NCBI RefSeq assembly: GCF_001523745.2
Contig: NZ_CP013386.1
Span: forward strand, 3,410,001 to 3,474,000
Origin: Burkholderia mayonis
GTDB lineage: Bacteria; Pseudomonadota; Gammaproteobacteria; Burkholderiales; Burkholderiaceae
DNA: 64,000 nt
Direction of reading: 5' to 3'
A program made the position numbers and the translations under genes. This document shows, in pieces, positions 16,002 through 24,972 of this stretch (its first letter is position 1; each line of letters opens with the position of its first letter). The notes beneath the pieces are model-generated. The model searched no databases. It was not told the origin of the DNA and worked only from the letters and a program-made list of their open reading frames with translations.

Positions 16002-17579
16002 TCAAGCCGCCGGCCCGATCTCGACCCGCCGGGCTTCCTTCGCGTCAGCCCCGCCCGTGATCGTTTCCGGCTTCTTCAGAATGATGCGCTCTTGCGCGAT
16101 GCCCGCGGCCTTCAGCGCATCGCGCACCGCTTGTGCGCGGCGCTTGGCCAGTTCGGCGTTCGCGTCGGCCGGGCCCGTCTTGTCGGTGAAGCCCGACAGC
16201 GCGAGCTTCGCGTCCGGATGCGCCTTCACGTATTCAGCCGCTGCGGCGATCGCGTCCTTCGCGTCGGCCGGCAGTTCGCTCTTGCCCGTCTCGAAATAGA
16301 TTTCCGCCGGCAGCGCCTGTGCCTGAGCCTGCGCGGCCGCGCCCGAGGCTTCCGCCGCCGGCGCCGCCGTGTCGCCCGCCTGTTGCGCGGCGTCTTCCGG
16401 CAGCTTGCCGTTGCGTGCGTCGGCCACCTGCTTCGGCTGCAGCGAGTCGCCCTTGTGGTTGCCCCACGAATTGCGTTCGTACGTGATCACCGACGCGATG
16501 TCGAGATCCGACAGCGACGCCCACGACGGCATCGCGCCCTTGCCCTTCAGCACCTGCTCGAGGTGGCCGGCGATCGGGCCGTTGACGATCTTGCCGCCGT
16601 CGAGCGCCGGGAAAGCGCCGACGCCCTTGCCGTTCGGCTGGTGGCACACCGCGCAGTTCGCCTTGTAAACCTCTTCGCCGTGCGCCATCAGTTCGGCGCG
16701 CGTATACACCTTGTTCGGATCGACCGCGCCGGCTGCGAGCTTCGCCTTCTGCGTGTTCACCCACTTCGCGTAGTCGTCGTCCGACAGCACTTCGACGACG
16801 ACCGGCATGTACGCGTGCTCCTTGCCGCAGAGCTCCGTGCAGAAGCCGCGGTAGGTGCCCGTCTTCTCCGCCTTGAACCAGGTATCGCGGACGAAGCCCG
16901 GGATCGCGTCCTGCTTGACGCCGAACGCCGGGACGTACCACGAGTGGACGACGTCGTTCGCGGTCGTGATGATGCGGATCTTCTTGTTGACCGGCACGAC
17001 GAGCGGGTGATCGACTTCCTGCAGATAGGTGTCGCTGATCGGCTGCTGACCGTTGACTTCACTGCGCGGCGTCGACAGCGTCGACAGGAAGCTGATGCCT
17101 TCGCCCGGCCCCTTCACGTAGTCGTAGCCCCACTTCCATTGGTAGCCGGTGACCTTGACCGTGAGATCGGCGTTCGTCGTGTCCTTCATCGCGACGACGG
17201 CCTTCGTGGCGGGCAGCGCCATCAACACGACGATGATGAACGGCACGATCGTCCAGATGATTTCGACGGTGGTGCTTTCGTGGAAATTGGCGGCCTTGTG
17301 GCCTTTCGACTTACGGTGCGCGAAGATCGAATAGAACATCACGCCGAACACGCCGACGAAGATCACCGTGCAGAGGATCAGCATCATCGTGTGGAGGTCG
17401 TAGAGCTCCTCGGCGATCTTCGTCACGGGCGGCTGGAGATTGATCTCGTTGACGCGGGGGCCGCCCGGGCTGTCGCCGACCGCCAGAGCGGCGCCGGACA
17501 AGAGCAACCCGCTGCATGCCAGCACGCCCGTGAGGGCTCGCTTGATTGTTTTCATAGCTTCCTTACCCAAAATTTCCAT
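16002..17579 (-). CDS. coxB: Cytochrome c oxidase subunit II fused to cytochrome c and OmpA-like domains
   Basis: A 525-residue protein, far longer than a usual subunit II (about 280 with CuA only, about 380 with heme c). In order: signal peptide (about 9-33), two TM helices (about 64-86 and 106-124), CuA cupredoxin domain with H212, C247, E249, C251, H255 and M258 (FCTELCGKEHAYM), cytochrome c with CAVCH at 309-313 and M350, an Ala/Gln linker (about 398-424), and an OmpA-like domain at 425-525 with GFTDKTG and NAELAKRRAQAV. An alternative ATG at 17555 has its own SD (AAGGA) and begins at the signal peptide. Confidence 0.93.
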   Translation of the reverse strand: MEILGKEAMKTIKRALTGVLACSGLLLSGAALAVGDSPGGPRVNEINLQPPVTKIAEELYDLHTMMLILCTVIFVGVFGVMFYSIFAHRKSKGHKAANFHESTTVEIIWTIVPFIIVVLMALPATKAVVAMKDTTNADLTVKVTGYQWKWGYDYVKGPGEGISFLSTLSTPRSEVNGQQPISDTYLQEVDHPLVVPVNKKIRIITTANDVVHSWYVPAFGVKQDAIPGFVRDTWFKAEKTGTYRGFCTELCGKEHAYMPVVVEVLSDDDYAKWVNTQKAKLAAGAVDPNKVYTRAELMAHGEEVYKANCAVCHQPNGKGVGAFPALDGGKIVNGPIAGHLEQVLKGKGAMPSWASLSDLDIASVITYERNSWGNHKGDSLQPKQVADARNGKLPEDAAQQAGDTAAPAAEASGAAAQAQAQALPAEIYFETGKSELPADAKDAIAAAAEYVKAHPDAKLALSGFTDKTGPADANAELAKRRAQAVRDALKAAGIAQERIILKKPETITGGADAKEARRVEIGPAA

Positions 17580-17628
17580 TCAAACCCTCCCCCGTCGCTG
17601 GCCGCCCGCTTCACGCCGACCACCCCGT

Positions 17629-18105
17629 TCAGCCGCAGCGCGACAGCGACGCGCGCAGCTCGCGCGCGAACTGCGCGCGCCGGTATTGCGCGAGGTGCTG
17701 CCCGACCACGACGGCCTCTCCGCGCGACACCAACTTGATGGGATCGCGCGGCGACGCACCCGGCTCGACCCGCACCCAGCGCGGGTTCAATTCGAGCTGC
17801 GTCAGCCGCTCCGCGCTCATCCGCTCGATGACGAGCCGGTGAGGATACAGCCGGATGCGTTCGTAATCGACCGCATGGCGCGCATAGACTGCGAACGCGA
17901 CACCCACCGCCAGCAACTCGACCCCGGTGAAAGGCAGCACGAGCCAGGCTCCGCGCCACGACAACAGGACTGCGATCGACAGCGAAAACGCCGCGAGCGA
18001 AACGTAGAACGCCACGAATTGACGCGGCGACACCGAACAGTTGCGCTTCATCAGCCAGTCCGCGAGGACCGGTTCGGCGTCATGCAAACCGTTCGCTGCT
18101 TCCAT
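17629..18105 (-). CDS. DUF2244 membrane protein at head of the cox operon
   Basis: A 158-residue protein with a CSVSPRQFVAFY start to its hydrophobic part, two TM helices (about residues 28-47 and 51-70), then a cytoplasmic domain with YPHRLVIERM and LELNPRWVRVE, matching DUF2244. The family commonly precedes coxB. The start ATG at 18103-18105 has GAGAGG just upstream; longer readings to 18144 or 18258 are possible but lack support. It is probably the first gene of the cox transcript, 49 bp before coxB. Confidence 0.8.
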   Translation of the reverse strand: MEAANGLHDAEPVLADWLMKRNCSVSPRQFVAFYVSLAAFSLSIAVLLSWRGAWLVLPFTGVELLAVGVAFAVYARHAVDYERIRLYPHRLVIERMSAERLTQLELNPRWVRVEPGASPRDPIKLVSRGEAVVVGQHLAQYRRAQFARELRASLSRCG

Positions 18106-18339
18106 CGCTGCCTCTCGCGAATGGCGTCTGATGCTCGCCCTCATCGGGCGGCCGTCCTGTATTGTGAGGACCCCCAGGACGACAAACTGTCGCATTATAG
18201 GCGGGTTCAAAGTCATCCACAAGCAAACGGCCATCGCCCGGCAAGCCAAGCGCGACAAGCTTTCCGGCCATTTTAGGAGGCTTTTTCCAGCCTCCCGCGG
18301 CCGTTGATTCCCGGCATAACGAAACCCCGCTTTACCGCG

Positions 18340-19305
18340 TCACGAACGCTTCGGCCGCCCTCTGCCGATGTCCTGCACGCGCACGATGCTGAAGCCTTCC
18401 GCAGTCATGCGCGGCGCCGCCTTCCATGCGTGTCCGTAGATCACTTCGAACGTCAGCGGAATCGTGCCGTCGTCGCGCCTGCGCGCTTCGAGCGCATCGT
18501 GGAGCGCCGCGCGCAGGCGGCGCGACGCATGTCCCGACGCGTCGCGCCCGAACGGATACGCGCCCAGGCGGCGCACGTCCGCAAGCAGCGAATCGGGCGA
18601 CTTGTAGGTGACGGTCAGCGTCTCCTGGTCCATCACCGGAATCTCGAAGCCGCTCTCGGCGAGCATGTCGCCGAGATCGTGCATGTCGACGAAATCGATC
18701 ACGCGGGCGGCAGCGGGCGCGCCGCCCGCCGCGGCGGCCGCCTCCGCGCATGCGGCGCGCAGCTCGCGCAGCGTGTCGGGGCCGAGCGTGCTGAACATCA
18801 GCAGCCCGTCGACGCGCAGCACGCGATGCCATTCAGGGAACACGAGATCGGGACGCGCGTGCCAGTGCAGCGCGAAGTTGGACCAGAGGAGATCGAACGC
18901 GTCGCTCGCGAACGGCAACGCGGAGAAATCGGCTTGCGCGACGCGCGGCCCGCGATGGCCGAGCGCCTTCGACAGCGTCGCCGGCAGGAACCGGCGCCAG
19001 CTCGTCTCGGCGGTGTCGCGCGCGGCCGCGCGCACGAGCATCCCGCGCGACACGTCGACGCCGAACACGGGCGCTTCCGGGAAGCGCGCGCGCAGCAACG
19101 GCAGATCGTCGCCCGTGCCGCAGCCCGCATCGAGCACGCCCGCCGGATTCACCTTGATGTAGTCGAGGCGCTCGCGCATCCGCTGCGCGATTTCGCGCGG
19201 CAGGAACGACACGGCGTCGAACGCGGCGGCGCGGCGGTCGAAGATTCGCTGCAAGCGCCGTGAATCATAGGCCGGACGGCTGGTTTCTACGGGAGCTGGG
19301 GACAT
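18340..19305 (-). CDS. bioC: SAM-dependent methyltransferase, BioC-like
   Basis: A 321-residue class I methyltransferase. SAM-binding motif I is VLDAGCGTGDDLPLL at about residue 57, motif II VFGVDVSRGML, and the post-motif WSNFALHWHARPDLVFPEWHRVLRVDGLLMFS fits BioC, which methylates malonyl-ACP to start the pimeloyl moiety of biotin. No other biotin gene is in the window, so BioC function is likely but not proven. The ATG at 19303-19305 is 83 bp from the divergent comF start. Confidence 0.75.
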   Translation of the reverse strand: MSPAPVETSRPAYDSRRLQRIFDRRAAAFDAVSFLPREIAQRMRERLDYIKVNPAGVLDAGCGTGDDLPLLRARFPEAPVFGVDVSRGMLVRAAARDTAETSWRRFLPATLSKALGHRGPRVAQADFSALPFASDAFDLLWSNFALHWHARPDLVFPEWHRVLRVDGLLMFSTLGPDTLRELRAACAEAAAAAGGAPAAARVIDFVDMHDLGDMLAESGFEIPVMDQETLTVTYKSPDSLLADVRRLGAYPFGRDASGHASRRLRAALHDALEARRRDDGTIPLTFEVIYGHAWKAAPRMTAEGFSIVRVQDIGRGRPKRS

Positions 19306-19388
19306 GTCGGGCACACTGGCGAAGAGCCCGAAGTATACTCGCTCGCTTCGCGCCATTCAGCGAAGCGGCCCGTTGCAGGAGCCGGACC

Positions 19389-20165
19389 ATGGCGAATCCC
19401 GTCGTATTGCGATGCGGCATACGGGCGGCGGCGGCGCGCTTGGGCATTGCCCTGGCACGTTTTTCCGCTGTTGCGCTGCCGAACCGCTGCGCACTGTGCG
19501 GCAATTTGTCACATCGGACAATTTGCGACTGTTGTGACCGCGCATATTGGAATGAGGCGCGGCTGCGCTGCCCGCGCTGCGCGTTGCCGCTGCCCGGCGC
19601 GCGCGGACCGGGCGGCGCGATGCGCTACCGTTGCGGCGCATGCGCCGAGTCGCCGCCGCCGTTCGACGCGACGCTCGCGCTCGCCGATTACCGCGCGCCG
19701 CTCGACAGCCTCGCGATCGACCTGAAGTTCCGCGCGCAACTCGCGCTCGGCCGCGAATTCGGCGAGCGCCTCGCGCGGCTCGCGGCGGACGCGCTCGACG
19801 GCGCGCCGCCGATCGACGTAATCGCGCCCGTGCCGCTCGCGCGGCGCCGGCTCGTCGAGCGCGGCTATAACCAGGCGTGGACGATCGCGCGGCCGCTCGC
19901 GCGTGTGCTGAAGGTGCGCGCCGACGCGACGCTCGCCGCGCGCGTGGCCGACACCGCGCCGCAATCGCGGCTCGCGTTCGATGCGCGGCGCGCGAACGTC
20001 GCGGCGGCGTTCGAGATCGCGCGCCCGGTCGCGGGCCTGCACGTCGGGGTCGTCGACGACGTGATGACGTCGGGCGCGACGCTCGACGCGCTCGCGCGCA
20101 AACTGAAGGAAGCGGGCGCGCGACGCGTGACGAACTTCGTCGCGCTGCGCACCGCGAAGGATTGA
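19389..20165 (+). CDS. comF: ComF-family phosphoribosyltransferase-like protein
   Basis: A 258-residue protein with an N-terminal zinc-ribbon-like region (RCALCG, CDCC, CPRC, CGAC at about residues 33-80) and a C-terminal type I phosphoribosyltransferase fold with the PRPP loop GVVDDVMTSGATLDAL at about 218. ComF proteins contribute to natural DNA uptake, although many Gram-negative copies are only predicted. The start at 19389 (MANPVVLRCG) follows a GGAGCC sequence. comM, another competence-linked gene, lies 16 kb away in the same window. Confidence 0.85.
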   Translation: MANPVVLRCGIRAAAARLGIALARFSAVALPNRCALCGNLSHRTICDCCDRAYWNEARLRCPRCALPLPGARGPGGAMRYRCGACAESPPPFDATLALADYRAPLDSLAIDLKFRAQLALGREFGERLARLAADALDGAPPIDVIAPVPLARRRLVERGYNQAWTIARPLARVLKVRADATLAARVADTAPQSRLAFDARRANVAAAFEIARPVAGLHVGVVDDVMTSGATLDALARKLKEAGARRVTNFVALRTAKD

Positions 20166-20226
20166 CGGCGCGCCGCATCGCGCCACCCACACGCGTTCAC
20201 ACGCTTTTCACCGATCGAATCGAATC

Positions 20227-20697
20227 ATGTTCAACGTCGTTCTCGTCGAGCCCGAAATTCCGCCGAACACCGGCAACGTGATCCGGCTATGCGCCAACAC
20301 GGGCGCGCGGCTGCATCTGATCGAGCCGCTCGGCTTCCCGCTCGACGACGCGAGGATGCGCCGCGCTGGACTCGACTATCACGAATATGCGCAGATGCGC
20401 GTCCATCGCGATTGGGATGCGTTCATCGCCGCCGAGGCGCCCGATCCCGCGCGCATGTTCGCGTTCACGACGCGCGGCTCGGGACGCTTTCACGATCGCG
20501 CGTTCGTGCCGGGCGACTGGTTCGTGTTCGGCGCGGAAACGCGCGGGCTCGCGCCCGAGCTCGTCGAGCGCTTTCCGTCCGAGCAGCGCGTGCGGCTGCC
20601 GATGCGGCCGGGCAATCGCAGCCTCAATCTGTCGAATACGGTCGCGGTGGTCGTGTTCGAGGCGTGGCGGCAGGCGGGGTTCGAAGGCGGGGCTTGA
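20227..20697 (+). CDS. trmL: tRNA (cytidine(34)-2'-O)-methyltransferase TrmL
   Basis: A 156-residue SPOUT-class methyltransferase that methylates the wobble ribose of tRNA-Leu isoacceptors. Conserved blocks are NVVLVEPEIPPNTGNVIRLC at the N-terminus, LGFPLDDARMRRAGLDY, VFGAETRGLAPE and the knot MRPGNRSLNLSNTVAVVVFE. Length is normal. It follows comF by 61 bp on the same strand. Confidence 0.93.
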   Translation: MFNVVLVEPEIPPNTGNVIRLCANTGARLHLIEPLGFPLDDARMRRAGLDYHEYAQMRVHRDWDAFIAAEAPDPARMFAFTTRGSGRFHDRAFVPGDWFVFGAETRGLAPELVERFPSEQRVRLPMRPGNRSLNLSNTVAVVVFEAWRQAGFEGGA

Positions 20698-20945
20698 GAA
20701 GCGCGCGGGGCATTGAGCGGATCGATTCGAGCGATCGGGACCACGGCGAAAAGCTGCGCCGAATGTCGCGCTGCCTGTGTCGCTGCCGGTCGCCGGCGAA
20801 AGTGAATCCGGCAAGGCGAACGGGCCGGGATCGTTCACGCCGCAGCGGGCCGCTCCGTAACGGATCGACGGCGAGACGGCGGGAACGAAGAAGGCCGCGA
20901 CTTCGTCTTTGTGTACTACGTCGATGACAGCGCTCGACGCCCCCG

Positions 20946-21467
20946 TCAAAACCGCGCAAGCTCCGCGCGATAGAGCTCGAGCATCGCGTCGGAAAAGCAC
21001 GCGAACACGATGCGCTCGAATTTCGCGCCGGCCAACGCGTCGACCACCGTGCGCACCGCGATCGCAGTCGCATCGTCGGACGGGAAGCGATACACGCCGC
21101 AACTGATCGCGGGAAACGCAAGCGACACGCAACCGGCGTCGGCCGCCACCTCGAGCGAGCGCCGGTAGCACGACGTGAGCAGTTCGGGCTCGCCGCGCCC
21201 GCCGCCGTGCCATACCGGGCCGACCGCGTGGATCACGAACTTCGCGGGCAGCCGGTAGCCGCGCGTGAGCTTTGCGTCGCCCGTCGCGCAGCCGCCGAGC
21301 GTCGCGCATTCCTTGACGAGCTCGGGCCCCGCTGCGCGATGGATCGCGCCGTCCACGCCGCCGCCGCCCAGCAGCGACTCGTTGGCCGCATTGACGATTG
21401 CGTCGAGCGCGAGCGTCGTGATGTCGACGACGCGCGCCTCGACCGACGTCGAACCGATGCTCGGCAT
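20946..21467 (-). CDS. Macrodomain protein (O-acetyl-ADP-ribose deacetylase type)
   Basis: A 173-residue stand-alone macrodomain. It has the ADP-ribose-binding signature [26 protein letters not shown] at about residues 25-50, [11 protein letters not shown], and the phosphate loop [13 protein letters not shown]. Relatives (YmdB/MacroD) hydrolyse O-acetyl-ADP-ribose or remove mono-ADP-ribose from proteins. The start at 21465-21467 has a strong SD (GGAGGA) at the right distance. It follows gpsA by 145 bp on the same strand and may be the tail of that operon. Confidence 0.9.
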   Translation of the reverse strand: MPSIGSTSVEARVVDITTLALDAIVNAANESLLGGGGVDGAIHRAAGPELVKECATLGGCATGDAKLTRGYRLPAKFVIHAVGPVWHGGGRGEPELLTSCYRRSLEVAADAGCVSLAFPAISCGVYRFPSDDATAIAVRTVVDALAGAKFERIVFACFSDAMLELYRAELARF

Positions 21468-21612
21468 GACGTCCTCCATCGAATTGATCGCGATACGCAC
21501 AGCGTACGCTCGCCCGGCCCGTGCGCACAGACGCACGAAACCGGTGCGCGCAATGCCGCGCGCCCGATTTCGCTTGTCTCGCTTGGTTGGGTTCGATTCG
21601 GCTCGTCGGAGC

Positions 21613-22611
21613 CTATTCGGCCTTCGCATCCCTGCGCAGCAGGCCGCTCACCGCGTCGCGCGGCGCGACGCCGTCGAACAGCACCGCGCACACCGCTTCG
21701 GTAATCGGCATGTCGACCCCGCGCTCGCGCGCGATCGACAGCACCGCATGCGCGCACCGCACGCCTTCGGCCACATGGCCGAGCGCGGCCAGAATATCGT
21801 CGAGCGAACGGCCGGCGGCGAGTTGCAGACCGACGGTCCGGTTGCGCGACAGATCGCCCGTCGCCGTGAGGATCAGGTCGCCCAGGCCCGTGAGGCCGGT
21901 GAACGTCTCCGCGCGGCCGCCGAGCGCGACGCCCAGGCGCGACATCTCCGCCAGCCCACGGGTGATGAGCGCCGCGCGCGCGTTGAGCCCGAGGCCGAGG
22001 CCGTCGGCGATGCCCGTCGCGATCGCGAGCACGTTCTTCACCGCGCCGCCGACCTCGACGCCGACGACATCGTCACCGGTGTAGATGCGCATCGCGCCGT
22101 GATGGAACGCGGCGAGCGTGCGCTCGCGGCACGCGGCCGACGCGCTCGCGACCGTCAACGCGACAGGCAGCCCCTGCGCGACTTCGCGCGCGAAGCTCGG
22201 CCCGGACAGCACGCCGTAGCTGGCGTGATCCGGCAGCTCCTCGCCGACCATCTGATGCGGCAGCAGCCGCGTGTCCGCCTCGAAGCCCTTGCAGACCCAG
22301 ACGAAGTGCGCGGGTACGCAGCCCGCATCGCGCATCGCGCGGCACAGCGCACGCAGCCCGGCCACGGGCGCGGCGATCACACAAAGCGCGTCGTCCGCTT
22401 GCGCGTGCGACACCGCCGTCGCGAGATCGGCCTCGTAGCGCAGCGCCGGCGGCAGCGCGACGCCATCCAGGTAGCGGACGTTCTCGCGCCGCGCCGCGAG
22501 CTCGGCGACGAGCGCGGCGTCGCGCGCCCACAGCAGCGTGTCGTGCCGCGCGGCGAGATGCGCCGCGAGCGCGGTGCCCCACGCGCCAGCGCCGAGAACA
22601 GCGACTTTCAT
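21613..22611 (-). CDS. gpsA: NAD(P)-dependent glycerol-3-phosphate dehydrogenase
   Basis: A 332-residue enzyme that reduces dihydroxyacetone phosphate to sn-glycerol-3-phosphate for phospholipid synthesis. The Rossmann motif [18 protein letters not shown] is at the N-terminus, the family block [15 protein letters not shown] in the middle, and the catalytic lysine region [22 protein letters not shown] near residue 185. The ATG at 22611 is preferred over a GTG at 22620. It follows secB by 25 bp, a common proteobacterial pairing. Confidence 0.96.
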   Translation of the reverse strand: MKVAVLGAGAWGTALAAHLAARHDTLLWARDAALVAELAARRENVRYLDGVALPPALRYEADLATAVSHAQADDALCVIAAPVAGLRALCRAMRDAGCVPAHFVWVCKGFEADTRLLPHQMVGEELPDHASYGVLSGPSFAREVAQGLPVALTVASASAACRERTLAAFHHGAMRIYTGDDVVGVEVGGAVKNVLAIATGIADGLGLGLNARAALITRGLAEMSRLGVALGGRAETFTGLTGLGDLILTATGDLSRNRTVGLQLAAGRSLDDILAALGHVAEGVRCAHAVLSIARERGVDMPITEAVCAVLFDGVAPRDAVSGLLRRDAKAE

Positions 22612-22636
22612 GCTCAGCACCGATCGTCGTTCGCGC

Positions 22637-23113
22637 TCAGTTCAGCGTCGTGCCGTTCGGCGCGCCGCCTTGCTGTTGTTGCGAAATTTCCGCGAGACGC
22701 TGCTCGTAGAGCGCCTGGAAGTTGATCTCGGCGAGATGGATCGGCGGGAAGCCTGCACGCGTGATCGAATCGGCGATGTTCGAGCGCAGGTACGGGAACA
22801 GAATCGTCGGGCATGCGATGCCGCAGAGCGGGTCGATCTGCTCGGCCGGGATGTTGCGGATATCGAAGATGCCCGCCTGCTTCGCTTCGACGAGGAACGC
22901 GACCTTCTCGTGCACCTTCGCGGTGACGGTGCCCGCGACGACGATCTCGTACACGGTGTCGGCAAGTCGCTCGGCCTTCACGTCGACTTCGACTTCAACG
23001 GCCGGCATCTCCTGTTCGAGGAAGATCGCAGGCGAATTCGGCTGCTCGAGCGACAGATCCTTCAGGTAGATGCGCTGGATGTTGAAGAATGGTTGGTTTT
23101 CTACGTCGGACAT
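22637..23113 (-). CDS. secB: Protein-export chaperone SecB
   Basis: A 158-residue cytosolic chaperone that keeps preproteins unfolded and hands them to SecA. It has the family start [19 protein letters not shown], the acidic [11 protein letters not shown] strand and the C-terminal [15 protein letters not shown]. It sits in the secB-gpsA operon, preceded by the glutaredoxin and rhodanese genes, as in many beta- and gammaproteobacteria. Confidence 0.96.
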   Translation of the reverse strand: MSDVENQPFFNIQRIYLKDLSLEQPNSPAIFLEQEMPAVEVEVDVKAERLADTVYEIVVAGTVTAKVHEKVAFLVEAKQAGIFDIRNIPAEQIDPLCGIACPTILFPYLRSNIADSITRAGFPPIHLAEINFQALYEQRLAEISQQQQGGAPNGTTLN

Positions 23114-23229
23114 GGTGGCTCCCTAAAAATGATTTCGCGGCGGCCGGAACCCTCCGGCACGCCCGGTGTAATCGTGCTTGGACCGCGCGCCGTCCGCAAG
23201 GCGGTGGCGGAGCGGTTGCTTGCGCCTGG

Positions 23230-23490
23230 TCAGGCGGCTTCGAGGAGCGGCTTCAGGCCGCCTTCGCGGTCGAGCTTCGACAGGTCGTCGTAGCCGCCGA
23301 CGTGCATGTCGCCGATGTAAATCTGCGGCACGGTGCGGCGGCCGGTGCGCTCCATCATTTCGGCGCGACGCTCCGGCTCCTTGTCGATCAGCACTTTCTC
23401 GACGTGCTCGACGCCGCGCAGCTTGAGCAGCCGCTCGGCCTGGATGCAATACGGGCACACCTGCGTGCTGTACATGACCACTTTGTTCAC
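23230..23490 (-). CDS. grxC: Glutaredoxin 3 (GrxC)
   Basis: An 86-residue glutaredoxin with the dithiol active site TQVCPYC at residues 12-15, the cis-proline strand TVPQIYIGDMHVGGYDDL, and normal length. It reduces disulfides with glutathione, whose synthesis genes are also in this window. Translation is read from a GTG (23488-23490, MNKVVMYST), because AAGGAG lies correctly upstream; no ATG gives a complete first strand. Confidence 0.93.
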   Translation of the reverse strand: MNKVVMYSTQVCPYCIQAERLLKLRGVEHVEKVLIDKEPERRAEMMERTGRRTVPQIYIGDMHVGGYDDLSKLDREGGLKPLLEAA

Positions 23491-23501
23491 TTCGCCACTC
23501 C

Positions 23502-23909
23502 TTATTTGACGACCGGCATGCCGGCTTGCTGCCACGCGCTGAGGCCGCCCTGCAGCACGTGGACGTCCTGGTAGCCTGCGTCCTCGACGATCTTGCGCGC
23601 CTTTTGCGACTGCTGACCGTTCTGGCACACGAGCAGCACGGGCGTGCCCTTGTTCTTCGCGAGCTGGCCGGCCTTCGCCTGCAGCTCGCCGAACTCGACG
23701 GAGCGCGCGGACGGCAGATGGCCCGCGCCGTACTCGGCCGCCGGGCGCAGATCGACGACGATCGCGTTGCGGCGGTTGATCAGTTGGGTCGCCTCCGCGG
23801 CCGACAGGCCGCCGCCTCCGCGCCGCAGCGCGGGCCATGCGAGGAGACCGCCGGAAACCACCAGGATCGCGATGAGCGCGAGGTTCGTGTAATCGGTGAA
23901 AAACGTCAC
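23502..23909 (-). CDS. Membrane-anchored rhodanese-like sulfurtransferase
   Basis: A 135-residue protein with one N-terminal TM helix (about residues 8-27) and a single rhodanese domain. The active-site loop is VLLVCQNGQQSQKA with the catalytic cysteine, preceded by AIVVDLRPAAEYGAGHLPSA. Similar genes precede grxC-secB in many proteobacteria (YibN-like). The substrate is unknown. It is first in the run rhodanese-grxC-secB-gpsA; a perfect minus-strand TATAAT lies 45-50 bp upstream (23954-23959) and is probably its -10 box. Confidence 0.88.
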   Translation of the reverse strand: MTFFTDYTNLALIAILVVSGGLLAWPALRRGGGGLSAAEATQLINRRNAIVVDLRPAAEYGAGHLPSARSVEFGELQAKAGQLAKNKGTPVLLVCQNGQQSQKARKIVEDAGYQDVHVLQGGLSAWQQAGMPVVK

Positions 23910-24042
23910 GGAGAATCCGCCGAAAAAGAGAAATCGGAAAGGGCAATCTTGCCATTATAAAATAACCGTCTGACGCGATGTCGCCCCGGAGCCGGGTCCG
24001 CATCCGCGCTTACCGCTTCCTCACTACCGACCGCAAGCATCT

Positions 24043-24795
24043 ATGTACAAGCTCGTTCTCATCCGCCACGGCGAATCGACCTGGAACAAGGAAAACCGCT
24101 TCACCGGCTGGGTCGACGTCGACCTGACCGAACAAGGCAACCGCGAAGCCCAGCAAGCCGGCCAGCTCCTGAAGGAAGCCGGCTACGCGTTCGACATCGC
24201 GTACACGTCGGTGCTGAAGCGCGCAATCCGCACGCTCTGGCATGTGCAGGACCAGATGGATCTGATGTACGTGCCCGTCGTCCACTCGTGGCGGCTGAAC
24301 GAGCGCCACTACGGCGCGCTGTCGGGCCTCAACAAGACGGAAACGGCCGCGAAGTACGGCGACGAGCAGGTGCTGGTCTGGCGCCGCAGCTACGACACGC
24401 CGCCGCCGGCGCTCGAGCCGACCGACGAGCGCGCGCCGTACGACGATCCGCGCTACGCGAAGGTGCCGCGCGAGCAGCTGCCGCTCACCGAATGCCTGAA
24501 GGACACGGTCGCGCGCGTGCTGCCGCTGTGGAACGAATCGATCGCGCCGGCGGTGAAGGCCGGCAAGCAGGTGCTGATCGCCGCGCACGGCAACTCGCTG
24601 CGCGCGCTGATCAAGTATCTCGACGGCATCTCCGATGCGGACATCGTCGGCCTGAACATCCCGAACGGCGTGCCGCTCGTCTACGAGCTCGACGAGAGCC
24701 TGAAGCCCATCCGGCACTACTACCTCGGCGACCAGGACGCGATCGCGCAGGCGCAGGCCGCCGTCGCGCAACAGGGCAAGGCAACCGCGGCGTAA
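24043..24795 (+). CDS. gpmA: 2,3-bisphosphoglycerate-dependent phosphoglycerate mutase
   Basis: A 250-residue cofactor-dependent mutase of glycolysis. The phosphohistidine motif [18 protein letters not shown] is at residues 5-22, the second catalytic histidine in [17 protein letters not shown], and the catalytic Glu in [15 protein letters not shown]. The gene is divergent from the rhodanese-secB operon and is followed by a stem-loop at 24811-24837. Confidence 0.96.
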   Translation: MYKLVLIRHGESTWNKENRFTGWVDVDLTEQGNREAQQAGQLLKEAGYAFDIAYTSVLKRAIRTLWHVQDQMDLMYVPVVHSWRLNERHYGALSGLNKTETAAKYGDEQVLVWRRSYDTPPPALEPTDERAPYDDPRYAKVPREQLPLTECLKDTVARVLPLWNESIAPAVKAGKQVLIAAHGNSLRALIKYLDGISDADIVGLNIPNGVPLVYELDESLKPIRHYYLGDQDAIAQAQAAVAQQGKATAA

Positions 24796-24810
24796 CCCCC
24801 CGCACGCACG

Positions 24811-24840
24811 CGCCGCGCGAACCTGTTTCGCGCGGCGTTG
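24811..24840 (+). terminator. Probable terminator of gpmA
   Basis: An 11-bp stem, CGCCGCGCGAA (24811-24821) with TTCGCGCGGCG (24827-24837), 5-nt loop, starting 16 bp after the gpmA stop. The following U-tract is weak (TTGTC), so efficiency is uncertain. Confidence 0.5.
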
Positions 24841-24972
24841 TCGGAATCCTGCTGGCGTTCCCCGTTTCGCCCCAATCCACAAGGCATCCGGACGAACAGT
24901 TATACTTGACCGTCCTATGACCGTCCCGTTGCTCCCGCGACAGCCACGCGCTTTCCGATCGCACCAGACTCT

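Noticed and set aside
18276..18295. GGAGGCT/AGCCTCC stem upstream of the DUF2244 gene as a terminator
   Set aside because: Only seven pairs and no U-run on the correct side for either flanking gene.
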